A stretch of DNA of 64,000 bases from contig JAURML010000130.1 of the NCBI GenBank assembly GCA_030830695.1, positions 1-64,000 of the forward strand, in the 5' to 3' direction. This document shows positions 1 through 9,658 of the stretch, in pieces (positions within the stretch are counted from its first letter, which is position 1; every line of letters begins with the position of its first letter). The translations under genes and the position numbers were made by a program. Under the pieces are notes generated by a model. The model was not told the origin of the DNA, ran no database searches, and saw only the letters and a list, made by a program, of their open reading frames with translations. Source of the DNA: Caenibius sp. (GTDB lineage: Bacteria; Pseudomonadota; Alphaproteobacteria; Sphingomonadales; Sphingomonadaceae).

Positions 1-4
1 GAGA

Positions 5-664
5 ATGCCTTTGAAGGGTCGAAGCAAGAAAGAACTGGGGGAGGCGGTTGCTCAAAGGCTCGGTATCCGGGTGATGTCATGCGATTATGCCATCATGCTG
101 GAGCTTCACGAACGAGTCAGCGCAACTTCCGGCGAACTCCTGCTGAGTTGTCCGGCGTCACCGGCTACATTTCAGGCGCATCTCAGAGGGCTGACCCAAC
201 GCGGGCTGGTGGAGTGGCAATTCGATCCGGCTGATGGCCGCCGCCGAATTTACCGACTTTCTGATAAGGTCAGGGAATTGTTCAATCAGGGCTTGCGTTT
301 TCCCACTCACTGGGAGCCTTCACAGCGCCGTTCGCTGAACCGGCTGAGGATCGGCACCTGCATGAAGCAGCTTGAACGCAATCTCCAGATCAGGGCGCTG
401 TCGTTCGAATACATGATCGTGCTGGCGCTATATGAATACGGGCCGATGACCACGGGCGATCTGATCGGCCGGTCATTTGCATCGCCTGGCGCGTTGCACC
501 TGTCGCTGCGCCGCCTGCTGGATCGCGGACTGGTCCATGTGATCGACGATCCGAGCGACCGGCGCCGCAAGGTCAATTGCCTGGCCGACTGGACCTGCGA
601 ATTCCTCGACGAAATACATGTCGAACTGCGCGAATGGGCGGCCAGCCTCCCCATTGCGGGCTGA
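5..664 (+). CDS. MarR-like regulator with two tandem winged-helix domains
   Basis: Predicted DNA-binding transcription regulator of 219 residues. The protein has two similar halves, roughly residues 25-95 and 120-205. Each ends in a MarR-type wing: DPADGRRRIYRLSD in the first and DPSDRRRKVNCL in the second. MarR proteins normally have one such domain and dimerise, so this looks like a fused dimer. The ATG lies 4 bases from the window edge, so an upstream in-frame start cannot be excluded. The next gene is on the same strand about 40 bases away, but its function gives no clue to the target. Ligand and operator are unknown. Confidence 0.75.
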   Translation: MPLKGRSKKELGEAVAQRLGIRVMSCDYAIMLELHERVSATSGELLLSCPASPATFQAHLRGLTQRGLVEWQFDPADGRRRIYRLSDKVRELFNQGLRFPTHWEPSQRRSLNRLRIGTCMKQLERNLQIRALSFEYMIVLALYEYGPMTTGDLIGRSFASPGALHLSLRRLLDRGLVHVIDDPSDRRRKVNCLADWTCEFLDEIHVELREWAASLPIAG

Positions 665-704
665 AACCCTTGCAATGGCGCCGCGCGCCCGCCACATCGC
701 AGCC

Positions 705-1391
705 ATGACTGACACCGCCACCACTGACAAGCCGCTGCCGCCGATGCGCGCGGCGATCCTGCCCGTTACCCCGTTGCAGCAGAATTGCAGCCTGATCTGG
801 TGTACCCGCACCATGAAGGGCGCGCTGGTCGATCCCGGCGGCGATCTGGACCGCCTGAAGGATGCAGTGGCCAAGGCCGGGGTGACGCTGGAAAAGCTGC
901 TCGTCACGCATGGGCATCTCGATCATTGCGGCCAGACCGGGGTGCTGGCCAAGGAACTGGGCCTGCCCATCGAAGGACCGGCGCGGGCGGACAGTTTCTG
1001 GATCGAACGCCTGCCTGAAGACGGCCAGCGCTGGGGCCTGCCGGGCGAGAGTTTCGCACCCGACCGCTGGCTTGAAGATGGCGACAAGGTGACGGTGGGC
1101 GATCTCGAACTCGACGTGATTCACTGCCCCGGCCACACGCCGGGCCATGTGGTCTTCTATCACGCGCCATCGCAGTTCGCGATCGTGGGCGATGTCTTGT
1201 TCCAGGGGTCGATCGGGCGCACCGATTTCCCGATGAGCAATCATCAGGATCTGGTCGATGCCATTACCCGCAAGCTGTGGCCGCTGGGCGATGATGTGAC
1301 GTTCATTCCCGGCCACGGTCCGGTCAGCACCTTCGGTCAGGAACGCGCGACCAATCCCTTTGTCGGGGACCGGGCGATGGGCCTCGGCTAA
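705..1391 (+). CDS. MBL-fold metallohydrolase, GloC/YcbL type (glyoxalase II-like)
   Basis: Cytosolic metallo-beta-lactamase-fold hydrolase of 228 residues. The metal motif HGHLDH is at residues 69-74, followed by downstream histidine motifs ([21 protein letters not shown] and PGHGP). [15 protein letters not shown] and the short C-terminus are typical of the YcbL/GloC type of hydroxyacylglutathione hydrolases, which split S-lactoylglutathione. The ATG at 705 (MTDTATT) was chosen because conservation begins about 13 residues later, at [11 protein letters not shown] 675 and an upstream start at 618 are in frame, but the latter would overlap the preceding gene. The exact thioester substrate is inferred from family. 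Confidence 0.85.
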   Translation: MTDTATTDKPLPPMRAAILPVTPLQQNCSLIWCTRTMKGALVDPGGDLDRLKDAVAKAGVTLEKLLVTHGHLDHCGQTGVLAKELGLPIEGPARADSFWIERLPEDGQRWGLPGESFAPDRWLEDGDKVTVGDLELDVIHCPGHTPGHVVFYHAPSQFAIVGDVLFQGSIGRTDFPMSNHQDLVDAITRKLWPLGDDVTFIPGHGPVSTFGQERATNPFVGDRAMGLG

Positions 1392-1421
1392 GCGCGAAGC
1401 AGTTTTTGCTGGCATGGATGC

Positions 1422-1449
1422 TTGCAAGCCGCGGGAAAATCGCTATAGG
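1422..1449 (+). promoter_or_regulatory. Candidate sigma-70-type promoter for rpmF-plsX-fabH
   Basis: TTGCAA at 1422-1427 and TATAGG at 1444-1449 are separated by 16 bases. They lie 124 bases upstream of the rpmF ATG in the 181-base gap after the metallohydrolase. Identified by eye only; no second candidate of similar quality was seen in the gap. Confidence 0.45.
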
Positions 1450-1572
1450 CCGCGCCTTCGCCGCCGGTCATCCCCGGCGGAATGCCTGACTCGGTGCAAG
1501 GGTTGTGCATTCCGGGGGGATCGCTTAGGGCGGCTCCAACAGTTACGAATTTATGCAGGAACAGGTGCCGCA

Positions 1573-1752
1573 ATGGCTGTCCCCAAGAGAAAAGTCTCGC
1601 CTCACCGCCGTGGCAACCGCCGCGCGCACGATTCGCTTAAGGTGGAAGCCTTCCACGAATGCTCCAATTGTGGTGAACTCAAGCGTCCGCACAATCTGTG
1701 CCCGCATTGCGGCCACTACAACGGACGCCAGGTCGTCGCCGTCGGGCTCTGA
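1573..1752 (+). CDS. rpmF: 50S ribosomal protein L32
   Basis: Component of the large ribosomal subunit, 59 residues, the usual length in alphaproteobacteria. The N-terminus [17 protein letters not shown] is diagnostic. A Cys4 zinc ribbon follows (CSNCGEL and CPHCGHYN). The start at 1573 has an AGGA Shine-Dalgarno 14 bases upstream; a longer in-frame reading from 1360 has no homology-like sequence. It is followed after 25 bases by plsX, the widespread rpmF-plsX-fabH linkage of translation and lipid synthesis genes. A DUF177 gene often precedes rpmF elsewhere but is not seen here. Confidence 0.97.
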   Translation: MAVPKRKVSPHRRGNRRAHDSLKVEAFHECSNCGELKRPHNLCPHCGHYNGRQVVAVGL

Positions 1753-1777
1753 GCCCGTTTAGCTGGAGAGCGCTGAA

Positions 1778-2845
1778 ATGTCCCTGCCGCGTATCGCCAT
1801 CGATGCGATGGGCGGGGATGAAGGCGTTCGGGTGATGATCGAAGGCGCGGCGCTTGCCCGGCGCCGCCACGACCGTTTCAAATTCCTGCTGGTAGGCGAT
1901 GAAGCGCGAATCAAGAGCGCGCTTGAATGCCACCCCAACATGCGCGGCGCGTCCGAAATCCTGCACGCTGACGATGTCGTGTCGGGCGAGGAGAAGCCGA
2001 CTCAGGCGCTGCGCCGCGCCCGGACCACCTCGATGGGGCTCGCGATCAATGCCGTGAAGATGGGCGATGCGGGGGCTGCGGTCAGCGCCGGCAACACCGG
2101 TGCGCTGATGGCCATGTCCAAGCTGGCGCTGCGCACCATGCCGGGGATCGACCGGCCCGCTCTCGCGGCATTGCTGCCGACACTGGGCGACAATGATGTG
2201 GTCATGCTCGATCTGGGCGCCAATACCGAATGCGATGCGCGCAATCTGGTGCAATTCGCGATCATGGGCGCCGCCTATGCCCGGATCGTGACCGAACGGC
2301 CCGCGCCGCGCGTACGCCTGCTCAATATCGGCACGGAAGAAATCAAGGGCACGGAAGGCGTGCAAAGTGCGGCCGCCCAGTTGCGCGCGGCTACCGCGCT
2401 GGCGCTGCAATTCGATGGCTTCGTGGAGGCGGACAAGATCAATCGCGGTGAATGCGATGTGGTCGTGACTGACGGTTTTTCAGGCAATATCGCGCTGAAA
2501 GCGATCGAAGGGGCGGCGCGTTTCGTCACTGACCTGCTCAAGGATGCGTTCCGCAGTTCGCTGCGCTCGAAGGTGGGCTTCCTGATCTCGCGCCCCGCGA
2601 CCGAGCTGTTGCGCCATCATCTCGACCCCAATAATCACAATGGCGCGGTTTTCCTCGGGCTCAATGGCGTGATCGTGAAAAGTCATGGCAGCGCCAATGC
2701 GCGCGGCGTGGCCAATGCGGTGGCAGTGGCCGCCCGGCTGCTGGAAGAAAACCTGACTGAACGAATCACCGCCGACCTGGCTGAACTGGGCGCGGATAAT
2801 TTGCGCGCCGGCCATGCGTCGGCAGAGGGGGAAGCAGCGGCATGA
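1778..2845 (+). CDS. plsX: Phosphate acyltransferase PlsX
   Basis: PlsX converts acyl-ACP and phosphate to acyl-phosphate, the acyl donor for PlsY in the first step of phospholipid synthesis; it is a peripheral membrane enzyme. The 355-residue protein starts with [11 protein letters not shown] and contains [21 protein letters not shown] and [11 protein letters not shown], all hallmarks of the family. Length is normal. A Shine-Dalgarno-like GGAGAG precedes the ATG. The stop overlaps the fabH start by 4 bases (ATGA), indicating translational coupling. Confidence 0.97.
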   Translation: MSLPRIAIDAMGGDEGVRVMIEGAALARRRHDRFKFLLVGDEARIKSALECHPNMRGASEILHADDVVSGEEKPTQALRRARTTSMGLAINAVKMGDAGAAVSAGNTGALMAMSKLALRTMPGIDRPALAALLPTLGDNDVVMLDLGANTECDARNLVQFAIMGAAYARIVTERPAPRVRLLNIGTEEIKGTEGVQSAAAQLRAATALALQFDGFVEADKINRGECDVVVTDGFSGNIALKAIEGAARFVTDLLKDAFRSSLRSKVGFLISRPATELLRHHLDPNNHNGAVFLGLNGVIVKSHGSANARGVANAVAVAARLLEENLTERITADLAELGADNLRAGHASAEGEAAA

Positions 2846-3807
2846 TCCGGTCAGTATTCAAGGGTAGCGGGTCTGCCCTGCCGCGACGGCTGGTGACCAA
2901 TGCTGATCTGGCGCAGGAACTGGACACCAGCGACGAATGGATTGTCGAGCGCACGGGTATCAGCCAGCGCTATATCGCCGATGAGTCGGAAACCACGTCA
3001 AGCCTGGCCATCGAAGCGGCGCGCAAGGCGCTGGATGCCGCCGGGATCGATGGCAAGACGATTGACCTGATCGTGCTGGCGACCGCGACTCCGGACCAGA
3101 CTTTTCCCGCCACCGCCACCAAAGTGCAGGCGGCGCTGGGTGCGAATGGCGGGATCGCCTTCGATGTCGCTGCCGTCTGCTCCGGGTTCCTTTACGGGCT
3201 GGGCGTGGCCGATTCCATGCTGCGTACGGGCATGGCCAAACGCGCTCTGGTGATCGGGGCGGAGACGTTCAGCCGCATTCTGGACTGGGAAGATCGCGGC
3301 ACCTGCGTGCTGTTCGGCGACGGTGCGGGCGCATTCGTGCTTCAGGCCGAAGAGGTGGAGCAGGACGGGCCGGGAATTCTCGCTACGCGGCTCCATGCCG
3401 ATGGTGATCACAACCAGCTTCTGTATGTGGACGGCGGGCCATCCACCACGCAAACGGTCGGCAAGCTGAGGATGAAGGGCCGCGAAGTGTTCCGGCACGC
3501 GGTCGTCAACCTCGCCAGCGTTCTTGAGGAAGTGCTTGACGAAGTCGGGCTGTCACCCGCCGATATCGACTGGGTGGTGCCGCATCAGGCGAATGAGCGG
3601 ATTCTGGACGCGACCGCGCGGAAACTGGACTTGCCGCCTGAACGGGTGATCAAGACCGTGGGCCTGCACGCCAACACCTCTGCCGCATCCGTGCCGCTTG
3701 CCTTCGATCACGGGTTGCGCGACGGACGGATCAAGCCGGGTGACCTGGTCATGCTCGAAGCAATGGGCGGCGGCTTCACCTGGGGCGCCAGCCTGATGCG
3801 CGTCTGA
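2842..3807 (+). CDS. fabH: 3-oxoacyl-ACP synthase III (FabH)
   Basis: FabH condenses acetyl-CoA with malonyl-ACP to start fatty acid synthesis. The 321-residue protein shows the full triad: Cys113 in AAVCSGF, His248 in PHQANERI and Asn278 in HANTSAAS. The QANERI segment marks FabH rather than elongating synthases. It overlaps plsX by 4 bases. A 110-base gap with no visible terminator separates it from ihfA. Confidence 0.97.
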   Translation: MIRSVFKGSGSALPRRLVTNADLAQELDTSDEWIVERTGISQRYIADESETTSSLAIEAARKALDAAGIDGKTIDLIVLATATPDQTFPATATKVQAALGANGGIAFDVAAVCSGFLYGLGVADSMLRTGMAKRALVIGAETFSRILDWEDRGTCVLFGDGAGAFVLQAEEVEQDGPGILATRLHADGDHNQLLYVDGGPSTTQTVGKLRMKGREVFRHAVVNLASVLEEVLDEVGLSPADIDWVVPHQANERILDATARKLDLPPERVIKTVGLHANTSAASVPLAFDHGLRDGRIKPGDLVMLEAMGGGFTWGASLMRV

Positions 3808-3917
3808 CGTGCCATTTTTGGGCATTTCGGAAATCTTTTGCCTGACCCATTGTAAGTCTGGCAGAAAATGCTAAAGTTAACGGCAAAGGGGCGCAAAACT
3901 TAAAGAGGGGTAAGCCG

Positions 3918-4217
3918 ATGATGCGTTCGGTTGGTACGCTCACACGGGCTGATCTGGCAGAGGCGATAAACCGGAAAATGGGTTTATCGCGATCGGAATC
4001 CCTCGCCCTTGTCGAAACCATCCTCAGCCGTATGAGCGAGGCGATGGAGCAGGGGGAAAACGTCAAGATCTCCGGCTTCGGCACGTTCCTGCTGCGTGAC
4101 AAGGCTCAGCGCATCGGCCGCAATCCCAAGACCGGTGTCGAAGTGCCGATCACCCCGCGCCGGGTCATGACCTTCCGCGCCAGCCAGATCCTGAAAGACA
4201 GGATCGCCAAGGGATGA
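3918..4217 (+). CDS. ihfA: Integration host factor subunit alpha
   Basis: DNA-bending HU/IHF family protein of 99 residues, forming a heterodimer with IhfB. The beta-arm segment [25 protein letters not shown] carries the IHF signature, including the intercalating proline in RNPKTG. The start is ATG 3918, with AGAGGGG about 9 bases upstream; a second ATG follows at once (3921). It overlaps the next gene by 4 bases. The same ihfA-merR pair is common in alphaproteobacteria. Confidence 0.95.
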   Translation: MMRSVGTLTRADLAEAINRKMGLSRSESLALVETILSRMSEAMEQGENVKISGFGTFLLRDKAQRIGRNPKTGVEVPITPRRVMTFRASQILKDRIAKG

Positions 4218-4573
4218 GCCTGTTTGCCGATCCGCGTTTCGCCGACGGCAAGGAAGCCGGGGCGCTGCGCACGATCGGCGAAGTCGCCAAAGCGCTGAAC
4301 ATTGCGCCGCATGTCCTGCGCTATTGGGAATTGCAATTCCCCATGCTGCAGCCCCTCAAACGCAGCGGTGGCCGCCGCTATTACCGGAGCGAGGATATCG
4401 CGCTGGTGGAAACGATCGACCGGCTGGTCAATCGTGAAGGCTATACGCTAAAGGGCGCGAGGAAGGCGATTTCCAAAGGAACCGTGCCGGATTCAGAAGT
4501 GGAGGCCGGTGATGGCTTGCTGGATCGCTTGCGCGCCATTCGCCACAGGCTGGCCGCGGCGCTGGAAGTCTGA
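4214..4573 (+). CDS. MerR-family transcriptional regulator
   Basis: Small regulator of 119 residues with an N-terminal MerR winged helix ([20 protein letters not shown], then [22 protein letters not shown]). The short C-terminal helix has no cysteine pattern for metal or an Fe-S cluster, so a metal-sensing role is not supported. It is coupled to ihfA by a 4-base overlap. The target genes cannot be read from the sequence. Confidence 0.88.
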   Translation: MSLFADPRFADGKEAGALRTIGEVAKALNIAPHVLRYWELQFPMLQPLKRSGGRRYYRSEDIALVETIDRLVNREGYTLKGARKAISKGTVPDSEVEAGDGLLDRLRAIRHRLAAALEV

Positions 4574-4588
4574 GGGGCTTCGCCGCGT

Positions 4589-5134
4589 TCAGTCCATCAA
4601 TTCCGGGCCAAGGCTTGCATCGAGATCGCGCGGGCGCGCGAAATCGACCAGCCGCCCGCAACCGGGCGCCAGTTCGCCCCAGTCGTCGATTTCCAGTTCG
4701 AGCACCGCATAGGCGGCCGTTGGAAACTTGTTGGTGATGGCGTCGAGCGTGGGATCGTCACCTTCGTCCTGCGCCAGTTCCAGAACAAGTTCCTGCAGGC
4801 CCGGATTGTGCCCGGACACCAGAATCGATTTCGGGCCACCTTGCGCTTCGCGCAGCACATCCATGATCGTCCCGGGGCTGGCGAGGTAGAGCCGTTCATC
4901 CCATTCGACCGGCGGCAGCAGCGTGGTGACAGCGTTGATATCGGCCAGGGTTTCGCGCACCCGCGCAGCAGTGCTGGCGATCACCCGTTCGTAGCGCAGT
5001 CCGTGGCCTTGCATGTGTTGACCCATAAGCCGGGCACCCTTGTGCCCGCGCTGGTTCAGCACGCGGTCGAAATCGCGCACGTCGAGATCTTCCCAGGAGG
5101 ATTTCGCGTGACGGAGAATACCAAGAATTTTCAC
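4589..5134 (-). CDS. sixA: Histidine phosphatase SixA-like
   Basis: Histidine (phosphoglycerate mutase-like) phosphatase of 181 residues. The catalytic RHA motif is near the N-terminus (ILRHAKSSW), DFDRVLNQRGHKGA follows, and a later SGHNPGLQEL carries the second histidine. SixA proteins dephosphorylate phosphohistidine domains in E. coli; a matching role here is inference. The start codon overlaps the stop of the upstream helicase gene by 4 bases, so the two are likely co-transcribed. Confidence 0.87.
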   Translation of the reverse strand: MKILGILRHAKSSWEDLDVRDFDRVLNQRGHKGARLMGQHMQGHGLRYERVIASTAARVRETLADINAVTTLLPPVEWDERLYLASPGTIMDVLREAQGGPKSILVSGHNPGLQELVLELAQDEGDDPTLDAITNKFPTAAYAVLELEIDDWGELAPGCGRLVDFARPRDLDASLGPELMD

Positions 5135-7905
5135 GGTTCGAACGAAGATCCAGCTGGTTGCGCGGCGTTCCTATCGCCTGGGTTGCCTTCCCGCAAGGAG
5201 ACAACAGGGGCGATGCGCTGTAAAGCCTCTTCCAGTGTCAGCCGTATGACAGGCGTCTCGACCGGGAAGGCGCACAGCAGGCGGCTGGGGAAAGCGGCAG
5301 ACAGGACTATGAAATGCCCGTGGTCATTCTTGGAGCGGATCAGACGTCCGAACGCCTGAGCCAGCCGGGCGCGAATGATCCGGTCATCATAGGCGCTGCC
5401 ACCCTGCGCGGCCCGGCGCGCGCGATGCAGAATGCCGGGCCGGGGCCAGGGCACCTGTTCCATCACCACGCAGCGCAGCGAACGACCGGGTACGTCAACC
5501 CCGTCGCGCAGCGCATCGGTGCCCAGCAGGGAGGCATGGGGATCGTCGCGGAAAATATCCACCAGCGTGCCGGTGTCGATGGGATCGACATGCTGGGCAT
5601 AAAGCGGCAGCCCGCTGCGTGCGAGCCGGTCGGCAATGCGGCCATGCACTGCGCGCATGCGGCGGATCGCGGTGAACAGGCCCAGGACACCGCCCTGGCT
5701 GGCCTCGATGATGCGCGCATAGGCCCCGGCAAGCGCGGGGATGTCGCCCTTGCGGATATCCGTCACGATCAGCACTTCGGCCTGTGCGCCATAATCGAAC
5801 GGACTTTGCGTGGCTGAAAGCCGCGGCCGCACATCCAGCCAGTTCGCGCCGGAACGGGCCAGTGCGCCGTCCCAATCCTCGCCGCTCGGCCCGCCGCGCT
5901 CCATCAGGGTGGCGCTGGTCAGCATTGCGCCATGCGTGCCTTCCAGCACGGTGCGGGCAAAGGGCTTGGCGGGGTCAAGGAAATGGCGATGCAGCCCGAC
6001 ATCGAATTCGCGCGCATCTGACCGGTCGACCGCGAGCCAGTCCACGAAGTCGGGGTCGGGCGGGCCACCCAGGCGATCGAGCAACGCCTCCCACGCGGAA
6101 AGGAGGTCGATTCGCCATTGCAGTGAATGGCGAGCACCCTCGATCCGGGCGCGGCCCTGCGCGTCGAGCCAGTCGGGCGGGTCTTCCAGCAGCGCGTCGA
6201 GCCGCACCGCGAGCTTCATCAGCGGGTGGCGCAGCGCGGCCAGCGCAGCCTGGGCCTGGCCTGCCAGTTCCACGAAATTGCCGTCAAGCTGGGCGGCCTC
6301 TGTCTCGATCCCGTAACCCGCTTCCTGTCCGCCGGATTCGTCGCGGGCGTATGTGAGCGAACGCACCGCCGCCAGCAGCGCTTCAAGCGGGCCCGATGGC
6401 TCTCCGTCATGCAGCCGTTGCAGCCAGCCTTCGGTGGGCAGCGCCTCTGCCGCCGCCACGGCTTCGGTCACCGCCTTGCCGCCCTGTTCGTCATAGCTGG
6501 CGACATCGGCCAGGCGGGCGGACAGGCCCCGCCGCCTGCCTGACGAACCGCGCCCGCCGCTGCGTTCAGGCCCGATTACCCAGCGCCGCAATTCGATGCA
6601 TTCGCTCCCGCTCAGCGCCGCAGAGAAAGTGCTGTCCGCCGCTTCGAACACATGGTGGCCTTCGTCGAAGATGATCCGCGTGGGGCGTTGCGCATGGTCG
6701 CGCCCGCGCGCCGCATTCACCATCACCAGCGCATGATTGGCGATGACCAGATCGGCCTCGGCGCTGGCCCGCGCCGCCCGTTCGATGAAGCATTTGCGAT
6801 AATGCGGGCAGCCAGCATAGACGCATTCGCCGCGCTGGTCAGTCAGCGAACGGATCGCGCGGGCGCGGAACAGCGTGCCCAGCCAGCCCGGCAAATCGCC
6901 GCCGATCATGTCGCCATCCTGGCTGAAGGCGGCCCAGCGCGCCACCAGCTGCGCCAGAATGGCCGCCCGCCCGCCAAAGCCGCCCTGCAGCGCATCTTCC
7001 AGATTGAGCAGGCAGAGATAATTTTCCCGCCCCTTGCGCACCACCACCGGTTGTGATCCATCCATGCGCCGTTCGGGCCAGGCCCGGCGGCTTTCCTGCC
7101 GCAACTGCCGCTGGAGATTCTTGGTGAAGGTCGAAACCCAGACCGTCCCGCCCGATTTTTCCGCCCAGAGCGAAGCCGGGGCGAGATAGCCGAGCGTCTT
7201 GCCAATGCCGGTGCCCGCCTGGGCCAGCAGGATATGGGGCGCTGCCTCGCGCGGGCGCGGAGCGAAGAGATGCGCGGCTTCGATCGCGTACAGGCGTTGC
7301 CCCTCGCGCTGCTCTGCGCCTTGCCCGGTCAGCTGCTCCAGCCGCTCCGCAACCTCTTCTGCGGTCAGCGAAACCTGCGCGGGCTGCGCCCGCTCAGCCG
7401 TTTCTTCCCATTCGGGCAGGCGGGAGAACAGCCATTTTTCCGCGCGTTCGGGACGCGGCAGTTGCGGACTGAGGATCTGCGCCCAGGGCCAGCGCAGCCG
7501 GGCCAGCGATTGCAGCGCGCTCCACGCGCCTTCGCGTTCCGCCCAACCGGCGCTCGCGCAGGTGGCAACCAGCGTCCCGGCAGCCTGCTGCAACAGGCGC
7601 GGTACGTCATCGTCGCCGGCGGGTTCGGCAAGGCCCAGCGCATGAGCCAGCCCCTTGGGGGTCGGGACGATGAACCGCGCCGGGTGAATGAAGGCGAAGA
7701 GTTCCAGCACATCGAGGCCTGACAGATCGGGATAGCCTAGCCGGCTGGCCACCAGCGGTGCGTTGAGGATCAGCAGCGGCGTGTCCGCAGCGGCCATGAT
7801 CGCTTCGCCCTTGCTGAGACCGCGCGTCTGCCCTTCGCCTTCGCGCAGCCAGACCCCCCCATGGCTGGCGTGAAGGGCGGGAAGCGGGAGGGGTGCGTGC
7901 TCCAT
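5131..7905 (-). CDS. DinG-like ATP-dependent DNA helicase (XPD-type, Fe-S)
   Basis: Superfamily 2 helicase of 924 residues. The Walker A AGTGIGKT is at about residues 230-237. A four-cysteine Fe-S segment (ECVYAGCPHYRKC and a preceding Cys) precedes the DEGHH box, and a C-terminal helicase domain ends with QAFGRLIRS. This is the DinG/XPD arrangement. About 200 residues precede the helicase core; that part contains no recognised exonuclease motif and is a lineage-specific extension. ATG 7905 was chosen because the upstream in-frame reading (to 8187) runs antisense into lysK. No GTTC-N7-GTTC LexA box was found in the upstream gap. Confidence 0.88.
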   Translation of the reverse strand: MEHAPLPLPALHASHGGVWLREGEGQTRGLSKGEAIMAAADTPLLILNAPLVASRLGYPDLSGLDVLELFAFIHPARFIVPTPKGLAHALGLAEPAGDDDVPRLLQQAAGTLVATCASAGWAEREGAWSALQSLARLRWPWAQILSPQLPRPERAEKWLFSRLPEWEETAERAQPAQVSLTAEEVAERLEQLTGQGAEQREGQRLYAIEAAHLFAPRPREAAPHILLAQAGTGIGKTLGYLAPASLWAEKSGGTVWVSTFTKNLQRQLRQESRRAWPERRMDGSQPVVVRKGRENYLCLLNLEDALQGGFGGRAAILAQLVARWAAFSQDGDMIGGDLPGWLGTLFRARAIRSLTDQRGECVYAGCPHYRKCFIERAARASAEADLVIANHALVMVNAARGRDHAQRPTRIIFDEGHHVFEAADSTFSAALSGSECIELRRWVIGPERSGGRGSSGRRRGLSARLADVASYDEQGGKAVTEAVAAAEALPTEGWLQRLHDGEPSGPLEALLAAVRSLTYARDESGGQEAGYGIETEAAQLDGNFVELAGQAQAALAALRHPLMKLAVRLDALLEDPPDWLDAQGRARIEGARHSLQWRIDLLSAWEALLDRLGGPPDPDFVDWLAVDRSDAREFDVGLHRHFLDPAKPFARTVLEGTHGAMLTSATLMERGGPSGEDWDGALARSGANWLDVRPRLSATQSPFDYGAQAEVLIVTDIRKGDIPALAGAYARIIEASQGGVLGLFTAIRRMRAVHGRIADRLARSGLPLYAQHVDPIDTGTLVDIFRDDPHASLLGTDALRDGVDVPGRSLRCVVMEQVPWPRPGILHRARRAAQGGSAYDDRIIRARLAQAFGRLIRSKNDHGHFIVLSAAFPSRLLCAFPVETPVIRLTLEEALQRIAPVVSLREGNPGDRNAAQPAGSSFEP

Positions 7906-8011
7906 CGTCTGCGATCTTAGCTGTTCGTGCGGCAAAGCCCATGGGGGATGCGGCACCTTCCCCTGATTTTCCGCGCTTGCGAAATCCGCGTAAAACCGCA
8001 AAAGCGCCCGC

Positions 8012-9637
8012 ATGACCGATAGCGCGACCATTGACACTGCCCTGATCGAAGCCGCCCGCTGTTCCAAGGCCTGGCCGTTCCAGGAGGCGCAGCGCCTGGC
8101 GAAGCGTTTTCCGCAGGGCAAGCCGGGCGGAGAACCGGTGCTGTTCGAAACCGGATACGGTCCTTCGGGACTGCCGCATATCGGCACCTTTCAGGAAGTG
8201 TTGCGCACCACGCTGGTGCGCCGCGCTTATGAGGCGCTGACCGGCGGTGCGCCGACCCGGCTGGTGGCGTTCAGCGATGACATGGACGGGCTGCGCAAGG
8301 TGCCTGACAATGTCCCGCAGGCCGAAATGCTGGCCAGCCATCTGGGCAAGCCGCTCAGCCGGATTCCGGATCCGTTCGGCAAATTCGAGAGTTTCGCGCA
8401 TCACAACAATGCGATGCTGCGCGAATTTCTGGATCGCTTCGGCTTCGATTATGAATTCGTCTCGGCCAGCGACCGTTACAATTCCGGCGCCTTCGATGAT
8501 GCGCTGCGCAACGTGTTGCGTCATTACGATGCGATCATGGATGTAATGTTGCCCACGCTGCGCGCGGAACGGGCGGCCACCTATTCGCCGGTGCTGCCGG
8601 TCAGTCCCGCCAGCGGCGAGGTGTTGCAGGTGCCCATCAAAGTGATTGATGCCGAGGCGGGGATGATCCGGTTCGAGGACGATGGCCAGACGATCGAGCA
8701 TTGCATTTTCAGCGGGCAGGCCAAGCTGCAATGGAAAGTGGACTGGGCGATGCGCTGGGTGGCGCTGGGCGTCGATTATGAAATGTGCGGCAAGGATCTG
8801 ACGGACAGCCTGACACAGTCGGGCAAGATCGCGCGCATCCTTGGCGGTCATCGCCCCGAAGGCCTGATTTACGAGCTGTTCCTTGACGAAAAGGGAGAGA
8901 AAATCTCCAAGTCCAAGGGCAATGGCCTGACGATCGAGGAATGGCTGCGCTACGGCAGCGAAGAAAGTCTGGGCTTCTATCTGTTCCGCGAACCCAAGAG
9001 CGCGAAACAGCTTCATGTCGGCATCATCCCGCGTGCGGTGGATGAATACTGGCAGTTCCGCGCCAGGATACCGGAGCAGCCGCTGGACCAGCAGCTGGGC
9101 AATCCGGTGTGGCATCTGCTGCGCGCCAATGGTGCGGGGCAGGGCGAAGACGCCCCGGGTGCGGGCGATACGCTGCCGGTGACTTACGGTTTGCTGCTCA
9201 ATCTGGTGGGTGTGCTTGGCCCGCATGCCACGCATGAACAGGTGTGGTCCTATCTCGGCAACTACATTCACGATGCCGATCCGGCGCATCACCCCGAACT
9301 GAACAGTCTGATTGAACCTGCGCTGGCTTATAATCGCGATTTCGTGCTGCCCACGCTCAACCATCGCGCGCCGAGCGCGAATGAAGCGGCGGCGCTGCGC
9401 GAACTCGATGCCCAGCTGGCGATGCTGGACGAGGATACACCGGCCGAAGAGATCCAGACGCGCGTCTATGAAATCGGCAAGGACGAGGCGTTCGGATTTG
9501 ACAATCTGCGTGACTGGTTCAAGGCCCTTTACGAAGTGCTGCTTGGCTCCAGTCAGGGGCCGCGCATGGGCAGCTTCTTTGCGCTTTACGGGATTGCCAA
9601 CAGCCGCAAGCTGATCGAAGAGGCGCTGTCCCGATAA
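8012..9637 (+). CDS. lysK: Lysyl-tRNA synthetase, class I
   Basis: Charges tRNA-Lys using the archaeal-type class I fold instead of the more common bacterial class II enzyme; this form is known in alphaproteobacteria. The 541-residue protein has the HIGT signature at 56-59, and near residue 297 KISKSKGNG corresponds to KMSKS. No class II motifs are seen. The gene is divergent from the DinG-like helicase with a gap of 106 bases. Downstream, a DUF1003 gene follows after 21 bases. Confidence 0.95.
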   Translation: MTDSATIDTALIEAARCSKAWPFQEAQRLAKRFPQGKPGGEPVLFETGYGPSGLPHIGTFQEVLRTTLVRRAYEALTGGAPTRLVAFSDDMDGLRKVPDNVPQAEMLASHLGKPLSRIPDPFGKFESFAHHNNAMLREFLDRFGFDYEFVSASDRYNSGAFDDALRNVLRHYDAIMDVMLPTLRAERAATYSPVLPVSPASGEVLQVPIKVIDAEAGMIRFEDDGQTIEHCIFSGQAKLQWKVDWAMRWVALGVDYEMCGKDLTDSLTQSGKIARILGGHRPEGLIYELFLDEKGEKISKSKGNGLTIEEWLRYGSEESLGFYLFREPKSAKQLHVGIIPRAVDEYWQFRARIPEQPLDQQLGNPVWHLLRANGAGQGEDAPGAGDTLPVTYGLLLNLVGVLGPHATHEQVWSYLGNYIHDADPAHHPELNSLIEPALAYNRDFVLPTLNHRAPSANEAAALRELDAQLAMLDEDTPAEEIQTRVYEIGKDEAFGFDNLRDWFKALYEVLLGSSQGPRMGSFFALYGIANSRKLIEEALSR

Positions 9638-9658
9638 GTTCTGATGGGGTGAGGCTGG

